A DNA stretch of 33,860 nucleotides from Oryzihumus sp036391795 (lineage in GTDB: Bacteria; Actinomycetota; Actinomycetes; Actinomycetales; Dermatophilaceae), in NCBI RefSeq assembly GCF_036391795.1, contig NZ_DASVZH010000143.1, forward strand, positions 1 through 33,860, given 5' to 3'. The notes under the pieces were generated by a model, which saw only the letters and a list, made by a program, of their open reading frames with translations, had not been told where the DNA came from and made no database searches. A program made the position numbers and the translations under genes. Each line of letters begins with the position of its first letter. Positions within the stretch are counted from its first letter, which is position 1. Positions 1 through 8,435 of the stretch are shown here, in pieces.

Positions 1-136
1 GCGCTCGGACCTGGTCGCCGAGGCGCTGGGGGAGCACGTCTTCGACTTCTTCCTGCGCAACAAGCGCGCCGAGTGGGACGACTACCGCAACCAGGTCACG
101 CCCTTCGAGCTGGAGCGCTACCTGCCGCGGCTCTGA
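1..136 (+). CDS. glnA: Class I glutamine synthetase, C-terminal end (partial)
   Basis: Only the last 44 codons are present, read from base 2 to the TGA at 134-136. The peptide runs through a 'HVFDFF' segment, an 'EWDDYR' helix and ends in 'ELERYLPRL', which is the typical C-terminus of bacterial class I glutamine synthetases (glutamate + NH3 + ATP to glutamine). The neighbour glnE, which adenylylates this class of enzyme, lies 2.1 kb downstream. In mycobacteria glnE is likewise flanked by glnA1 and glnA2, so this may be a glnA2-like copy. The fragment is too short to tell which paralogue it is. Confidence 0.88.
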   Translation, partial: RSDLVAEALGEHVFDFFLRNKRAEWDDYRNQVTPFELERYLPRL

Positions 137-168
137 GCGCCGACCCGGGCCCGCTCCACCACGCACGA

Positions 169-198
169 GGCCGCTCCCCGCGACCGCGGGGAGCGGCC
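169..198 (+). terminator. Perfect hairpin after glnA
   Basis: A perfect 14-bp inverted repeat (arms 169-182 and 185-198) begins 32 bp after the glutamine synthetase stop codon. It has only two bases between the arms and no T-tract, as is usual for terminators in high-GC actinobacteria. It separates glnA from the secreted-protein gene. Confidence 0.75.
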
Positions 199-309
199 CC
201 GACGCGGATTCGGCACAGGGCATTGCGCGGCATGCCCCGCCGGCCCTAGATTGCGCCCGGTTTCGTTGACGTTCGGGCAGATCGCCCGGATTGACCAAGG
301 GGGGTCCAC

Positions 310-2124
310 TTGCCATCTCGCGCTGCCCGCACCCTGCTGTGTGCGGCACTGCTGGCCGTCCCGGCGATCGGGGTCACAGCCCCGGCGCACGCCGCCACTG
401 CCACACTGACCGGTCGCGTCGTCGACTCGGTGACCGGGGCACCGATCACCGACGCCTGCGTCCAGGCCATCGACGAGAACTGGGACGGTACGGCCTCCGG
501 CTGCGTCGACTCCGACGGGCGGTACAGCCTGGAGGTCCCAAACGCCGACCTGAGCTACCGGGTGGAGGCCTCGGCCAGTTCCTACGCCACCCAGTACGCC
601 ACCGGGCACTACTCGTGGGACCGGGCAGACATGCTGACGGTCCCGGGCGTGGCCGACTTTGCCCTCGAGAGGTCCGGCGCCATCGCCGGCACGATCGTCG
701 ATGCCGACGGCCAGCCGGCGCCGGATGCCACGGTCGAGGTGTTCCGTCCGGGGTCGGACGAGCCGCTGTCGCAAGGCTCCTACTGGAACGGCGAGCTGTT
801 GGCCGAGGTGCCGGCGGGTGACGTGGTCGTGCACGTCGTCGACGGCACACGCTCGGTGTGGGCGCCGGACGCTGTCGACCGCGAGCACGCAGCGACCTAC
901 CACGTCGACGCAGGAGCGAGCCTCGACCTCGGTCGAGTGGCGCTGCCTCCGGCCAGTGGGTTCGCGGGCATGCTGACCGACGACACCGGCCAGCCGGTCA
1001 GCGACCTGTGCGCAACGGTGCCCACCTCGGACCAGTGGGTGTGGGCCTGCAGCGACGCGCAGGGGCACTACTCCGCCGAGTTAGCCCCGGGCAGCTACAC
1101 CGTCGACTTCCAGAGCCAGAACCCGGCCTACCCGTCGATCTGGTCCGGCGGGTCGTGGACCGAGACCGGTGCGAAGACGGTCACCGTCGCGGCTGGCGCG
1201 GTCACGGCATACGACCTGACCGTGCCTCGCGGGGCGACCCTGACCGGTCGCGTCCTCGACGCCAGCGGCAAGCCGGTCGCGGACCGCTGCCCGCAGGTCT
1301 ACCTCGGGCGGACCACCACGTACCTGCCCACCGCAGGCGGATGCTCTGCCGCTGACGGCATGTACACGGTCACCGGCGTCCCGCCGACCAAGGTCACCCT
1401 GGACGTGCCTGGCGGCTGGAACAACGACACCTGGGCGGCGCACGGTGCCACCCAGCGGCACGCCAGGTTGATTCCCCTCGTGGCCGGGCAGACGACCACT
1501 ATCGCCGACATCCGGCTCATCGCCGGCCGCGAGGCCACCGGGCGCGTCACCGATGCCCAGGGCCACCCGCTGGAGGGGATCGTCGTGGGGCCCTATTACA
1601 CCCCGCGGGCGGGCGGTGCCGAGGGCAACCACGCGATCACCGACGCGGATGGGTACTACGAGCTCACCAACCTCACCGACAGCTCCACCAGCCTCGTGGC
1701 GTGGGACCTGCAGGGACGGTGGGCGCCGGTGTGGACCGGCGGGTCGCCCACCGCTGACGGTGCGACCACCATCGCCCTGCCCAAACACGGCGCGGCGCAG
1801 GCGGACTTCACCATGAAACCGGCCGGCACCATCACTGGCACGGTGGTCGACGCGGACGGCAAGCCTGTGACGGAGCAGTTCGACGTGAGCGTCTACTCCG
1901 GCAGCTCGACCGCGGTGCAGTACGGCGCCGGCGGCTGGTACGACGGCACGGGCGGCGACTTCACCGTCACCGGGATGCCCCAGGCGCCGCTGCTGCTGCT
2001 CTTCAACGACTACGAGACCGGTGAGTCGTTCTGGTACGGCGGTGCCGACCAGGCCTCGGCCACCCCGGTCACCGTCGAACCCGGCGGCACGGTGCACGTC
2101 ACGGTCACCCGGCCCGCGCGCTGA
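310..2124 (+). CDS. Secreted protein with about six carboxypeptidase-regulatory-like repeats
   Basis: A 604-residue protein starting at a TTG preceded at good spacing by an A/G-rich Shine-Dalgarno (AAGGGGGG). Residues 1-28 form a Sec signal peptide: arginines, a hydrophobic core, and a likely cleavage after AHA. The rest is a chain of about six beta-sandwich repeats of the CarboxypepD_reg type. Each opens with a G-x-V-x-D-x-x-G-x-P pattern, near residues 31, 123, 215, 307, 407 and 505. No catalytic domain and no cell-wall sorting signal is visible, so it is probably a released or loosely bound surface protein. It stands alone, with a terminator on each side, between glnA and glnE. Its function is unknown; the family is commonly involved in adhesion or carbohydrate binding, which is only inference here. 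Confidence 0.85.
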   Translation: MPSRAARTLLCAALLAVPAIGVTAPAHAATATLTGRVVDSVTGAPITDACVQAIDENWDGTASGCVDSDGRYSLEVPNADLSYRVEASASSYATQYATGHYSWDRADMLTVPGVADFALERSGAIAGTIVDADGQPAPDATVEVFRPGSDEPLSQGSYWNGELLAEVPAGDVVVHVVDGTRSVWAPDAVDREHAATYHVDAGASLDLGRVALPPASGFAGMLTDDTGQPVSDLCATVPTSDQWVWACSDAQGHYSAELAPGSYTVDFQSQNPAYPSIWSGGSWTETGAKTVTVAAGAVTAYDLTVPRGATLTGRVLDASGKPVADRCPQVYLGRTTTYLPTAGGCSAADGMYTVTGVPPTKVTLDVPGGWNNDTWAAHGATQRHARLIPLVAGQTTTIADIRLIAGREATGRVTDAQGHPLEGIVVGPYYTPRAGGAEGNHAITDADGYYELTNLTDSSTSLVAWDLQGRWAPVWTGGSPTADGATTIALPKHGAAQADFTMKPAGTITGTVVDADGKPVTEQFDVSVYSGSSTAVQYGAGGWYDGTGGDFTVTGMPQAPLLLLFNDYETGESFWYGGADQASATPVTVEPGGTVHVTVTRPAR

Positions 2125-2139
2125 CGACTCACGGAGACT

Positions 2140-2180
2140 GGAAGGCCCACACCCCAAGGGGCGTGGGCCTTCCCTCTTTC
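2140..2180 (+). terminator. Intrinsic terminator after the repeat protein
   Basis: Arms 2140-2155 and 2158-2173 form a 16-bp stem with one A/C mismatch and a two-base loop, followed by a pyrimidine tract (CTCTTTC). It starts 16 bp after the stop codon and ends 45 bp before the glnE start. Confidence 0.85.
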
Positions 2181-2224
2181 CGCAGTGGTGCCGGTCCCGG
2201 CCCACCACTCGATAGGTTGGGCGC

Positions 2225-5200
2225 GTGAGCACCTCGTCGCGAGCCACCAGCCGCACCGGGACGCTGGCGCGGCTGGGCTTCGCCGAGCCGGAGCGCGCCG
2301 GGACGCTGCTCGCCGACCCCGCCCTGGCCGGGCTGACCGACCCCTTCGACGACGTGTTCGAGGACGGCCTGCCCGATGCGCTGGGCGCCGTGGCCGACCC
2401 GGACCTGGCCCTGCTCGGCCTGGTCCGGCTCATGGAGGCCCTGCGGGCCACCGACCCCGACCACGAGGACGGCAGCCCCGAGGTGCGCGAGCTCGTCGCC
2501 GCGCTGCGCCACGCCGGCCCCGCCCGCGACCGGCTCCTCGCCCTGCTCGGCGCGTCCTCGGCGCTGGTCGACCACCTCGTCAGCCACCCCGGGGACTGGA
2601 CGTACGCCGCGCACGCCCGCCGCCGCGGGCCGCACGAGCGCCGCGCCGCCATGGTGGCCGCCGTGACCGACCGCGGTGAGCGGACGGCATACGACGCGTT
2701 GCGGGTGGCCTACCGCCGCGAGCTGCTCGGCATCGCCGCCCTGGACCTGACCGCCGACGACCCGGTGGTCGAGCTGCCCTGGACCGCGCAGGCGCTGGCC
2801 GACCTCGCCGCGGCGTCGCTGGAGGCGGCGCTGGCGATCGCCCGCGAGGAGGCCGACGCGCAGGACCCCGGGTGCCGGTTCGCCGTCATCGGCATGGGCA
2901 AGGCCGGCGGCCGGGAGCTCAACTACGTCAGCGACGTCGACGTCATCTTCGTGGCCGAGCCGGCGGAGGGCGCGGACGAGGACGCGGCACTGGGCTACGC
3001 CACCCAGCTGGCCACCGGGCTGATGCGGGCCTGCTCGGCCGCGACCCCCGAGGGGACGCTGTGGCCGGTCGACGCGGCGCTGCGCCCCGAGGGCAAGCAG
3101 GGGCCGCTGGTGCGCACCGTGGCCAGCCACCGCCAGTACTACGAGCGGTGGGCCAAGACGTGGGAGTTCCAGGCGCTGCTCAAGGCCCGGCCCGTCGCCG
3201 GTGACCCCGCACTGGGCCAGGCCTACCTCGACGCGGTGCAGCCGCTGGTCTGGCAGGCGGCCAGCCGGGAGCACTTCGTCGAGGACGTGCAGGCCATGCG
3301 CCGCCGGGTCGAGGACCACGTGCCCCGGGCCGAGGCGCCCCGCCAGCTCAAGCTCGGCCCGGGCGGGCTGCGCGACGTGGAGTTCAGCGTGCAGCTGCTC
3401 CAGCTGGTGCACGGCCGGGCCGATGAGACGCTGCGCTCCGGGACGACCCTGGAGGCGCTCGCGGCGCTCTCGCTGGGGGGTTACGTCGGGCGGGACGACG
3501 CCGCCGTGCTCGACGAGTCCTACCGCTTGCTGCGCACGCTGGAGCACCGGATCCAGCTGTTCCGGCTGCGCCGCACCCACCTCATGCCCACTGCCGAGCC
3601 CGACCTGCGCCGGCTCGGCCGGGCCATCGGGCACCGGCGCGACCCGGCGAAGTCCGTGGTGGCGCAGTGGCAGGCGCAGGCCCGGGAGGTGCGCCGGCTG
3701 CACGAGCGGCTGTTCTACCGCCCGCTGCTGACCGCCGCGGCGCGGCTGAGCTCGGACGACTCCCGGCTCACCCCGGAGGCCGCCGTCGAGCGGCTGGCCG
3801 CGCTCGGCTTCCGCGACCCCGCCGGTGCGCTGCGCCACCTCGAGGCGCTCACCACGGGGGTCAGCCGCCGCGCCGCGATCCAGCGGACCCTGCTGCCGGT
3901 GATGCTGCAGTGGTTCGCCGACGAGGCCGACCCCGACGCCGGCCTGCTGTCCTTCCGCCGGATCAGCGAGTCCCTCGGCACCACGCACTGGTACCTCAAG
4001 ATGCTGCGCGACGAGGGCAGCGCCGCCGAACGCCTGGCACACGTCCTGGCCCGCAGCCGGTTCGCCGCGGACCTGCTCACCCGCGCCCCGGAGTCGGTGG
4101 CGGTCCTCGGTGACGTGGGCGGGCTCACCCCCCGCAGCCGGGAGGCGCTGCAGACGACGATGGGTGCCGCGGTCAAGCGGCACACCACCCCCGAGGACGC
4201 CATGAACGCCGCCCGGGTCGTGCGGCGCCAGGAGCTGTTCCGGATCGCGGTCGCGGACCTCACCGGGCAGCTGGACCTCGCGGGGGTCGGCAGCGCCCTG
4301 ACCGACCTCACCGCCGCGGTCCTGCAGGCCGCCCTCGACGTGGCCACCGCACGCGTGGAGGGCGAGCGGGACCGGCCGCTGGGCACCCGGCTGCTGGTGG
4401 TCGGCATGGGACGGCTCGGGGGCGGGGAGATGGGCTACGGCTCCGACGCCGACGTGATGTTCGTGCACCAGCCGGAGCCGGGAGTCGGCGAGGAGGACGC
4501 CCAGTCCGCCGCCGTCGCCGTCGTCCAGGAGGTCCGGCGGCTGCTCGGCGCGGCCGGCCCGGACCCCCAGCTCGTCGTCGACGCCGACCTGCGTCCCGAG
4601 GGCAAGGCCGGTCCGCTCGCCCGCAGCCTCACCTCCTATCGGGCCTACTACGACCGGTGGTCGCTGACCTGGGAGCGCCAGGCGCTGTTGCGGGCCGCCC
4701 CCGTGGCCGGTGACGTCGCGCTGGGTGAGGAGTTCCTGGCGCTCATCGACCCGCTGCGCTGGCCCGAGGGCGGGATCCCGGACTCGGCGGTGCGCGAGAT
4801 CCGCACGCTCAAGGCCCGCATGGAGTCCGAGCGGCTGCCCCGCGGCGGCGACCCGCGGACCCACTTCAAGCTCGGCCTGGGCGGCCTGTCCGACGTGGAG
4901 TGGACGGTGCAGCTGCTCCAGCTGCAGCACGCCCACGAGCTGCCCGGGCTGCGCACGACCGGAACCCTCGAGGCGCTCGCGGCGGCCGAGGAGGCCGGGC
5001 TGCTGTCGGCCGAGGACGCCGAGGCGCTGCGACGCGCATGGACCTTCACGTCCGCGCTGCGCAACGCCGCGGTCCTCTGGCGCGGCCGCCCGGTGGACTC
5101 CCTGCCCAGCGACCTGCGCGACGCCGATGGGATCGGCCGGATCGTGGGGCGCCGGGCCGCCACCGGTCACGAGCTGGCCGAGGCCTACCGCCGCACCGCC

Positions 5201-5254
5201 CGCCGGGCCCGCAAGGCGGTCGTCGCCCACTTCTACGAGTCCGACCCCGCCTGA
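2225..5254 (+). CDS. glnE: Bifunctional glutamine synthetase adenylyltransferase / adenylyl-removing enzyme
   Basis: A 1009-residue protein with a GTG start, the normal length for GlnE. It has the duplicated architecture of the family. The N-terminal nucleotidyltransferase core (adenylyl-removing) contains GMGKAGG near residue 223 with a following D-x-D in 'SDVDV'. The C-terminal core (adenylyl-transferring) contains GMGRLGG near residue 727 with 'SDADV'. A helical linker separates them. The two aspartates of each core bind metal. The enzyme controls glutamine synthetase by AMP addition to a tyrosine. The glnA end upstream fits this role. Nothing is broken or unusual. Confidence 0.97.
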   Translation: MSTSSRATSRTGTLARLGFAEPERAGTLLADPALAGLTDPFDDVFEDGLPDALGAVADPDLALLGLVRLMEALRATDPDHEDGSPEVRELVAALRHAGPARDRLLALLGASSALVDHLVSHPGDWTYAAHARRRGPHERRAAMVAAVTDRGERTAYDALRVAYRRELLGIAALDLTADDPVVELPWTAQALADLAAASLEAALAIAREEADAQDPGCRFAVIGMGKAGGRELNYVSDVDVIFVAEPAEGADEDAALGYATQLATGLMRACSAATPEGTLWPVDAALRPEGKQGPLVRTVASHRQYYERWAKTWEFQALLKARPVAGDPALGQAYLDAVQPLVWQAASREHFVEDVQAMRRRVEDHVPRAEAPRQLKLGPGGLRDVEFSVQLLQLVHGRADETLRSGTTLEALAALSLGGYVGRDDAAVLDESYRLLRTLEHRIQLFRLRRTHLMPTAEPDLRRLGRAIGHRRDPAKSVVAQWQAQAREVRRLHERLFYRPLLTAAARLSSDDSRLTPEAAVERLAALGFRDPAGALRHLEALTTGVSRRAAIQRTLLPVMLQWFADEADPDAGLLSFRRISESLGTTHWYLKMLRDEGSAAERLAHVLARSRFAADLLTRAPESVAVLGDVGGLTPRSREALQTTMGAAVKRHTTPEDAMNAARVVRRQELFRIAVADLTGQLDLAGVGSALTDLTAAVLQAALDVATARVEGERDRPLGTRLLVVGMGRLGGGEMGYGSDADVMFVHQPEPGVGEEDAQSAAVAVVQEVRRLLGAAGPDPQLVVDADLRPEGKAGPLARSLTSYRAYYDRWSLTWERQALLRAAPVAGDVALGEEFLALIDPLRWPEGGIPDSAVREIRTLKARMESERLPRGGDPRTHFKLGLGGLSDVEWTVQLLQLQHAHELPGLRTTGTLEALAAAEEAGLLSAEDAEALRRAWTFTSALRNAAVLWRGRPVDSLPSDLRDADGIGRIVGRRAATGHELAEAYRRTARRARKAVVAHFYESDPA

Positions 5255-5270
5255 GCGCCGCGGCAGACGG

Positions 5271-5334
5271 CGCCGAGAGGGACGTTCCTCGGGGTTTGGG
5301 CCGGCCCGAAGCCCGAGAAACGTCCGTCTCGGCG
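5271..5334. repeat. 64-bp imperfect palindrome downstream of glnE
   Basis: The sequence from 5271 to 5334 is self-complementary about the midpoint 5302/5303 (GGCC|GGCC), with only four mismatched pairs out of 32. It begins 16 bp after the glnE stop, in the 270-bp gap before the first USP gene. It could be a strong terminator, but it is much longer than the others here and has no T-tract. An alternative is a dispersed extragenic palindromic element. I found no second copy in the window. Confidence 0.7.
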
Positions 5335-5428
5335 AGGTGGTCCGGGGGATGGGTGGGGCGGTCGCGGCGACGGGGGCCGGGGAGTGGGAGGGCGCGGCGC
5401 CTGCCCGGCCCCGAGGTCCCGGTGCCCG

Positions 5429-5442
5429 GGGACCAAAGGCCC
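5429..5442 (+). promoter_or_regulatory. DevR/DosR-like operator 1 (USP-USP-devR operon)
   Basis: GGGACCAAAGGCCC followed by TGA. A -10 hexamer GAGCAT at 5467-5472 ends 36.5 bp from the box centre, which predicts a start near 5479. An AGAGGG Shine-Dalgarno at 5512-5517 precedes the ATG at 5525. The operon it heads includes the regulator itself, so positive autoregulation is expected. Confidence 0.8.
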
Positions 5443-5524
5443 TGACCGCGCGCACCGCCGGGCGGCGAGCATCGGGAGCGACCCCCCGTGCCCCCTGCGC
5501 GGGCCCCACCCAGAGGGCGGTGCC

Positions 5525-6454
5525 ATGAAGCCGGACATCAACCTGCCGGGAACGGTCGTCGTCGGGTGTGACGGGTCGTGGCACAGCCGGCAGGCGGTGC
5601 GCGTGGCTGCCCGGGAGGCGGCCCGTCGCGGCACCGGCCTGGTGCTGCTCAGCGTGGCCGAACCCCTCAGCGCCGGCCCGGACCGGCTGCAGCTGCTCGT
5701 CCGTGCGGCCGACGACGCGATCTCCGACGCCATGGCCGTCGCCGAGCAGGCGCTCACCCTCGTCGTGGACATCGACCCGACGCTGCCGACGCAGGTGGTC
5801 ATCGCCCCGGAGCTCGGTGCGCCCGAGGCCGCAGCAGCGGCCGCCGGTGCCGGCCTGCTCGTGCTCGGCCGCCACGGCGTGCACGGACAGCTCGCCTTCT
5901 CGATCGGCTCGACCAGCGCCGAGCTGGCCCGCCTGTTCAGCTGCCCGGTGATGGTCGCCACCGACGCCCCCACCCAGCCGCTGCCGCCGGACGCCGAGCC
6001 CTCCGTGGTGCTCGTGGGGCTCGACGCCGGCCGGGACTGCGCCCGGATCTTCACGGTCGCCGCGCAGGAGGCCGCCGCTCGCGGCTCGCGCCTGGTGGCG
6101 GTCCACGCGCTCGCGCCGGGCACCGGACGCGCCCGCGCCGACCTGGCCGCGGGGTGGCGCCGGGTGCACGAGGCGATGCGCTCGGTCACCCTGCCCGAGG
6201 GCGTCCCCTCACGCCTGGTGATCACCCGGGACGACCCGGTGACCGCGCTGCTGCTGCGGGCCCGCGCCGGTGACCTCCTGGTCGTCGGCACCAAGGCCGG
6301 CGGCCGCCTGGCCGGGCTCGTGGCCGGGTCGGTCAGCCGCGGGGTCCTCGATGCGATGCCCTGCGACGTGCTGGTCGTCACCCCACCGCGGCCCGGGTCA
6401 GGGGACGACCGCGGCCTCGCCCTTGCCGGCCAGGAGCCGGCCCAGCGGCCGTGA
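5525..6454 (+). CDS. Tandem-domain universal stress protein
   Basis: A 309-residue protein with two USP (Rossmann-like) domains, about residues 9-145 and 160-290. Domain 1 opens with 'VVVGCDGS'. Its nucleotide loop is GRHGVHG and it later has GST. Domain 2 has the canonical G-x2-G-x9-G(S/T) ATP-binding loop, starting 'GTKAGG' and ending 'GSVS'. I chose the ATG at 5525 because AGAGGG lies seven bases upstream; the reading frame stays open further upstream but that would run over the operator. It is the first gene of an operon with a second USP and the DevR-like regulator, driven by operator 1. In M. tuberculosis the USP Rv3134c likewise precedes devR. A role in stress or dormancy signalling through ATP binding is inferred from the family. 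Confidence 0.92.
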   Translation: MKPDINLPGTVVVGCDGSWHSRQAVRVAAREAARRGTGLVLLSVAEPLSAGPDRLQLLVRAADDAISDAMAVAEQALTLVVDIDPTLPTQVVIAPELGAPEAAAAAAGAGLLVLGRHGVHGQLAFSIGSTSAELARLFSCPVMVATDAPTQPLPPDAEPSVVLVGLDAGRDCARIFTVAAQEAAARGSRLVAVHALAPGTGRARADLAAGWRRVHEAMRSVTLPEGVPSRLVITRDDPVTALLLRARAGDLLVVGTKAGGRLAGLVAGSVSRGVLDAMPCDVLVVTPPRPGSGDDRGLALAGQEPAQRP

Positions 6455-6473
6455 CCGGCGACAGGAGCCGGCG

Positions 6474-7433
6474 ATGACCGCCCAGGACCCCCGCCGTGAT
6501 GTCGCCGTCGGCTACGACGGGTCCGTGCCGGCCCTCGCCGCGCTCGAGTGGGCCGCCGCCGAGGCGGCCCGGCGCGGCTCGACCCTGGTCGTGGTCAGCG
6601 CCATCGACCACCTCGCCCTGCCGACAGGTGCGCTCACCGGGGCGCCGCTGAGCACCGAGGGTCGCTACGCCGAGGCGGAGCGACGGGCCCAGGACGGGGC
6701 GGCCTACGTGCTGCGCCAGCACCCCGGGCTGCGCGTCGCCACCGAGGCGGTGCTCGGCGGCGCCGCGGAGGCGCTGGTGCGGGTCTCGCACGAGGTCGGC
6801 GTGGTCGTCGTCGGCAGCCGGGGCCTGGACCCGGCCACCTCCACCCTGCTCGGCTCGGTGGCCTTCGCGGTCAGCGGCCACGCCACCTGCCCCGTGGTCG
6901 TCGTCCGCGGCGACGGTCGGCGTCGTCCCGGGCCCGGGACCCCTGTCGCCGTCGGTGTCGACGGCACCCCGCCGTCCCTGGTCGCCCTCGACGCCGCCGC
7001 GGACGTCGCGGCCGAGACCGGCGCGCCCCTGCGCGTGGTCTGCGCCTGGCGGCCCCCGCCGGAGTCGTGGGTCTCGGCGTTCTGGGAGGTCCTCGGCGAC
7101 GAGAGCGACCAGGTGCGCGAGGAGCGCAACCGGGCCGAGCAGGTGGTGGAGGCGGCGGGCAGGCGCGCGACGGCACGGCATACCGGGCTCGTCGTCTCCG
7201 GCCGCGTGGTGACCGGGCCGCCGGCCCGGGCCATCGTGGAGGCCGCCGACGGCGCGGCGCTGGTCGTCGTGGGCAGCCGCGGGCGGGGCAACCTGGCGAG
7301 CCTGGTGCTCGGGTCCGTGGGGCACGGGGTCGTGCACGACGCGCAGTGCCCGGTCCTTGTCGTACACGGGGACGGGGAGCAGCTGCCGGGGTCATCATGG
7401 AGCGCAGGGCAGACACGAAGGGCAGTGCCATGA
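6474..7433 (+). CDS. Tandem-domain universal stress protein
   Basis: A 319-residue protein with two USP domains, about residues 8-145 and 158-300. Both carry nucleotide-binding loops: 'GSRGLD' leading to 'GSVAF' in the first, and 'GSRGRG' leading to 'GSVGHG' in the second. The start is an ATG with AGGAG eight bases upstream, 19 bp after the previous USP stop. Its stop codon overlaps the start of the response regulator gene as ATGA (7430-7433), so the two are translationally coupled. This arrangement ties the level of the USP to that of the regulator. The C-terminal 20 residues after the second domain are polar and of unknown use. Confidence 0.93.
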   Translation: MTAQDPRRDVAVGYDGSVPALAALEWAAAEAARRGSTLVVVSAIDHLALPTGALTGAPLSTEGRYAEAERRAQDGAAYVLRQHPGLRVATEAVLGGAAEALVRVSHEVGVVVVGSRGLDPATSTLLGSVAFAVSGHATCPVVVVRGDGRRRPGPGTPVAVGVDGTPPSLVALDAAADVAAETGAPLRVVCAWRPPPESWVSAFWEVLGDESDQVREERNRAEQVVEAAGRRATARHTGLVVSGRVVTGPPARAIVEAADGAALVVVGSRGRGNLASLVLGSVGHGVVHDAQCPVLVVHGDGEQLPGSSWSAGQTRRAVP

Positions 7434-8107
7434 CCGTGAAGGTGTTCCTCCTCGACGACCACGAGATCGTCCGCCGCGGGATCCGGGAGCTGCTGGAGAT
7501 GGAGGCCGACATCGAGGTGGTCGGGGAGTCCGGCTCGGCCCAGGAGGCGACCCGGCGGATCCCGGCGCTGCGGCCGCAGGTGGCGCTGCTCGACGCCCGG
7601 CTGCCGGACGGGTCGGGGCTGGACGTGTGCCGGGACGTGCGCTCGGTCGACCCCTCCATCCAGGGCCTGATCCTCACCTCGTTCAACGACGAGGACGCGC
7701 TCGCCACCGCGATCCTGGCCGGGGCGGCCGGCTACCTGCTCAAGGACATCAAGGGCCAGGACCTCGTCCAGGCGATCCGGCGGGTCGCGGCGGGGGAGAA
7801 GCTCATCGACCCCGCGGTCGCCCAGCGCGTCAAGCGCAGCTGGGAGGAGGACCGGGGCGCCGACCCGCGGCTGCGCACGCTCACCCCGCAGGAGCGCCGG
7901 ATCCTCGAGCACGTCGCCGAGGGCCTGACCAACCGGCAGATCGGTGAGGCGATGTTCCTCGCCGAGAAGACGGTGAAGAACTACATCACCGCGGTCCTGG
8001 CCAAGCTCGGCATGGAGCGCCGGACCCAGGCCGCGGTGTTCGCGGCGACCCACCTCGGGACGGAGGAGGAGGGCCAGTCCCACCGCGCGCCGCGCCGGCA
8101 CCCGTAG
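7430..8107 (+). CDS. devR: DevR/DosR-type NarL-family response regulator
   Basis: A 225-residue two-component response regulator. The receiver domain (1-120) has the acidic pair D9/D10, the phospho-acceptor D55, T83 and K105. The linker is followed by a LuxR/NarL helix-turn-helix (about 150-210). The recognition segment 'FLAEKTVKNY' and the following 'LAKLGMERRTQAAVFA' match what I recall of M. tuberculosis DevR/DosR almost residue for residue, including the Lys-Lys-Asn positions that contact GGGAC half-sites. It overlaps the preceding USP gene by four bases (ATGA). The eleven GGGACC boxes in the window are its expected targets. Its likely kinase is encoded 12 kb away (20018-21733), not next to it. 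The symbol is by similarity; the Streptomyces counterpart is called OsdR. Confidence 0.93.
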   Translation: MTVKVFLLDDHEIVRRGIRELLEMEADIEVVGESGSAQEATRRIPALRPQVALLDARLPDGSGLDVCRDVRSVDPSIQGLILTSFNDEDALATAILAGAAGYLLKDIKGQDLVQAIRRVAAGEKLIDPAVAQRVKRSWEEDRGADPRLRTLTPQERRILEHVAEGLTNRQIGEAMFLAEKTVKNYITAVLAKLGMERRTQAAVFAATHLGTEEEGQSHRAPRRHP

Positions 8108-8120
8108 GTGCCACCCCCAT

Positions 8121-8140
8121 CGCGACCACCATGGGTCGCG
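8121..8140. terminator. Hairpin between convergent devR-like and SHOCT genes
   Basis: Arms CGCGACC (8121-8127) and GGTCGCG (8134-8140) with a six-base loop lie in the 54-bp gap between two convergent genes. It could serve both strands. The stem is short and lacks a T-tract. Confidence 0.45.
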
Positions 8141-8161
8141 GCGCCGTCAGGGCCCCCGGGG

Positions 8162-8416
8162 TCAGCGGTTGCGCAGCGCCTGCCGCCCGCGGGTCAGCGC
8201 GTCGGCGTCGATCTCGCCGCGGGCGAAGCGCTCCTCCAGGATGCGCTCGGCCTCGCTGACAGGCGGTGGTGCGGGCGGCGGCGGAGGGCCGGCCGGGGCC
8301 CGCGGGTGACCGGCTGCGGCGACGAGTGCGAACACCACCGCCGCGACCACCCCGAGGAGCAGGACCAGGCCGAGCCACAGCCCGAACCAGCCGCCGCCCC
8401 AGCCCCAGGCCATCAT
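8162..8416 (-). CDS. Small membrane protein with SHOCT domain
   Basis: An 84-residue protein. A Trp/Gly-rich N-terminus leads into one hydrophobic span (about residues 10-36). A Pro-rich linker follows, then a C-terminal SHOCT-like motif (about 52-82: 'AERILEERFARGEID', 'RRQALR'-like ending). SHOCT domains are short helical tails found on many membrane or secreted proteins; their role is oligomerisation or unknown. It is the last gene of the Hsp20 operon, 19 bp after the DUF1918/DUF1876 gene, and so is probably under operator 2. No specific function can be given. Confidence 0.82.
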   Translation of the reverse strand: MMAWGWGGGWFGLWLGLVLLLGVVAAVVFALVAAAGHPRAPAGPPPPPAPPPVSEAERILEERFARGEIDADALTRGRQALRNR

Positions 8417-8435
8417 CGGTCAGCCCTCCGTGTGC

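Noticed and set aside
1081..2652. Minus-strand open frame across the end of the secreted protein and the start of glnE
   Set aside because: It crosses a terminator and two well-supported genes and has no recognisable domain.
5411..5427. A second GGTCCC-like stretch beside operator 1
   Set aside because: It lacks the GGAC core in the right orientation and has no correctly spaced -10.
2129..6169. A very long open frame on the minus strand opposite glnE and the first USP
   Set aside because: It is antisense to glnE, whose motifs are certain. Its composition (His, Gln, Arg and Gly-rich, no domains) is that of a GC-rich shadow frame.
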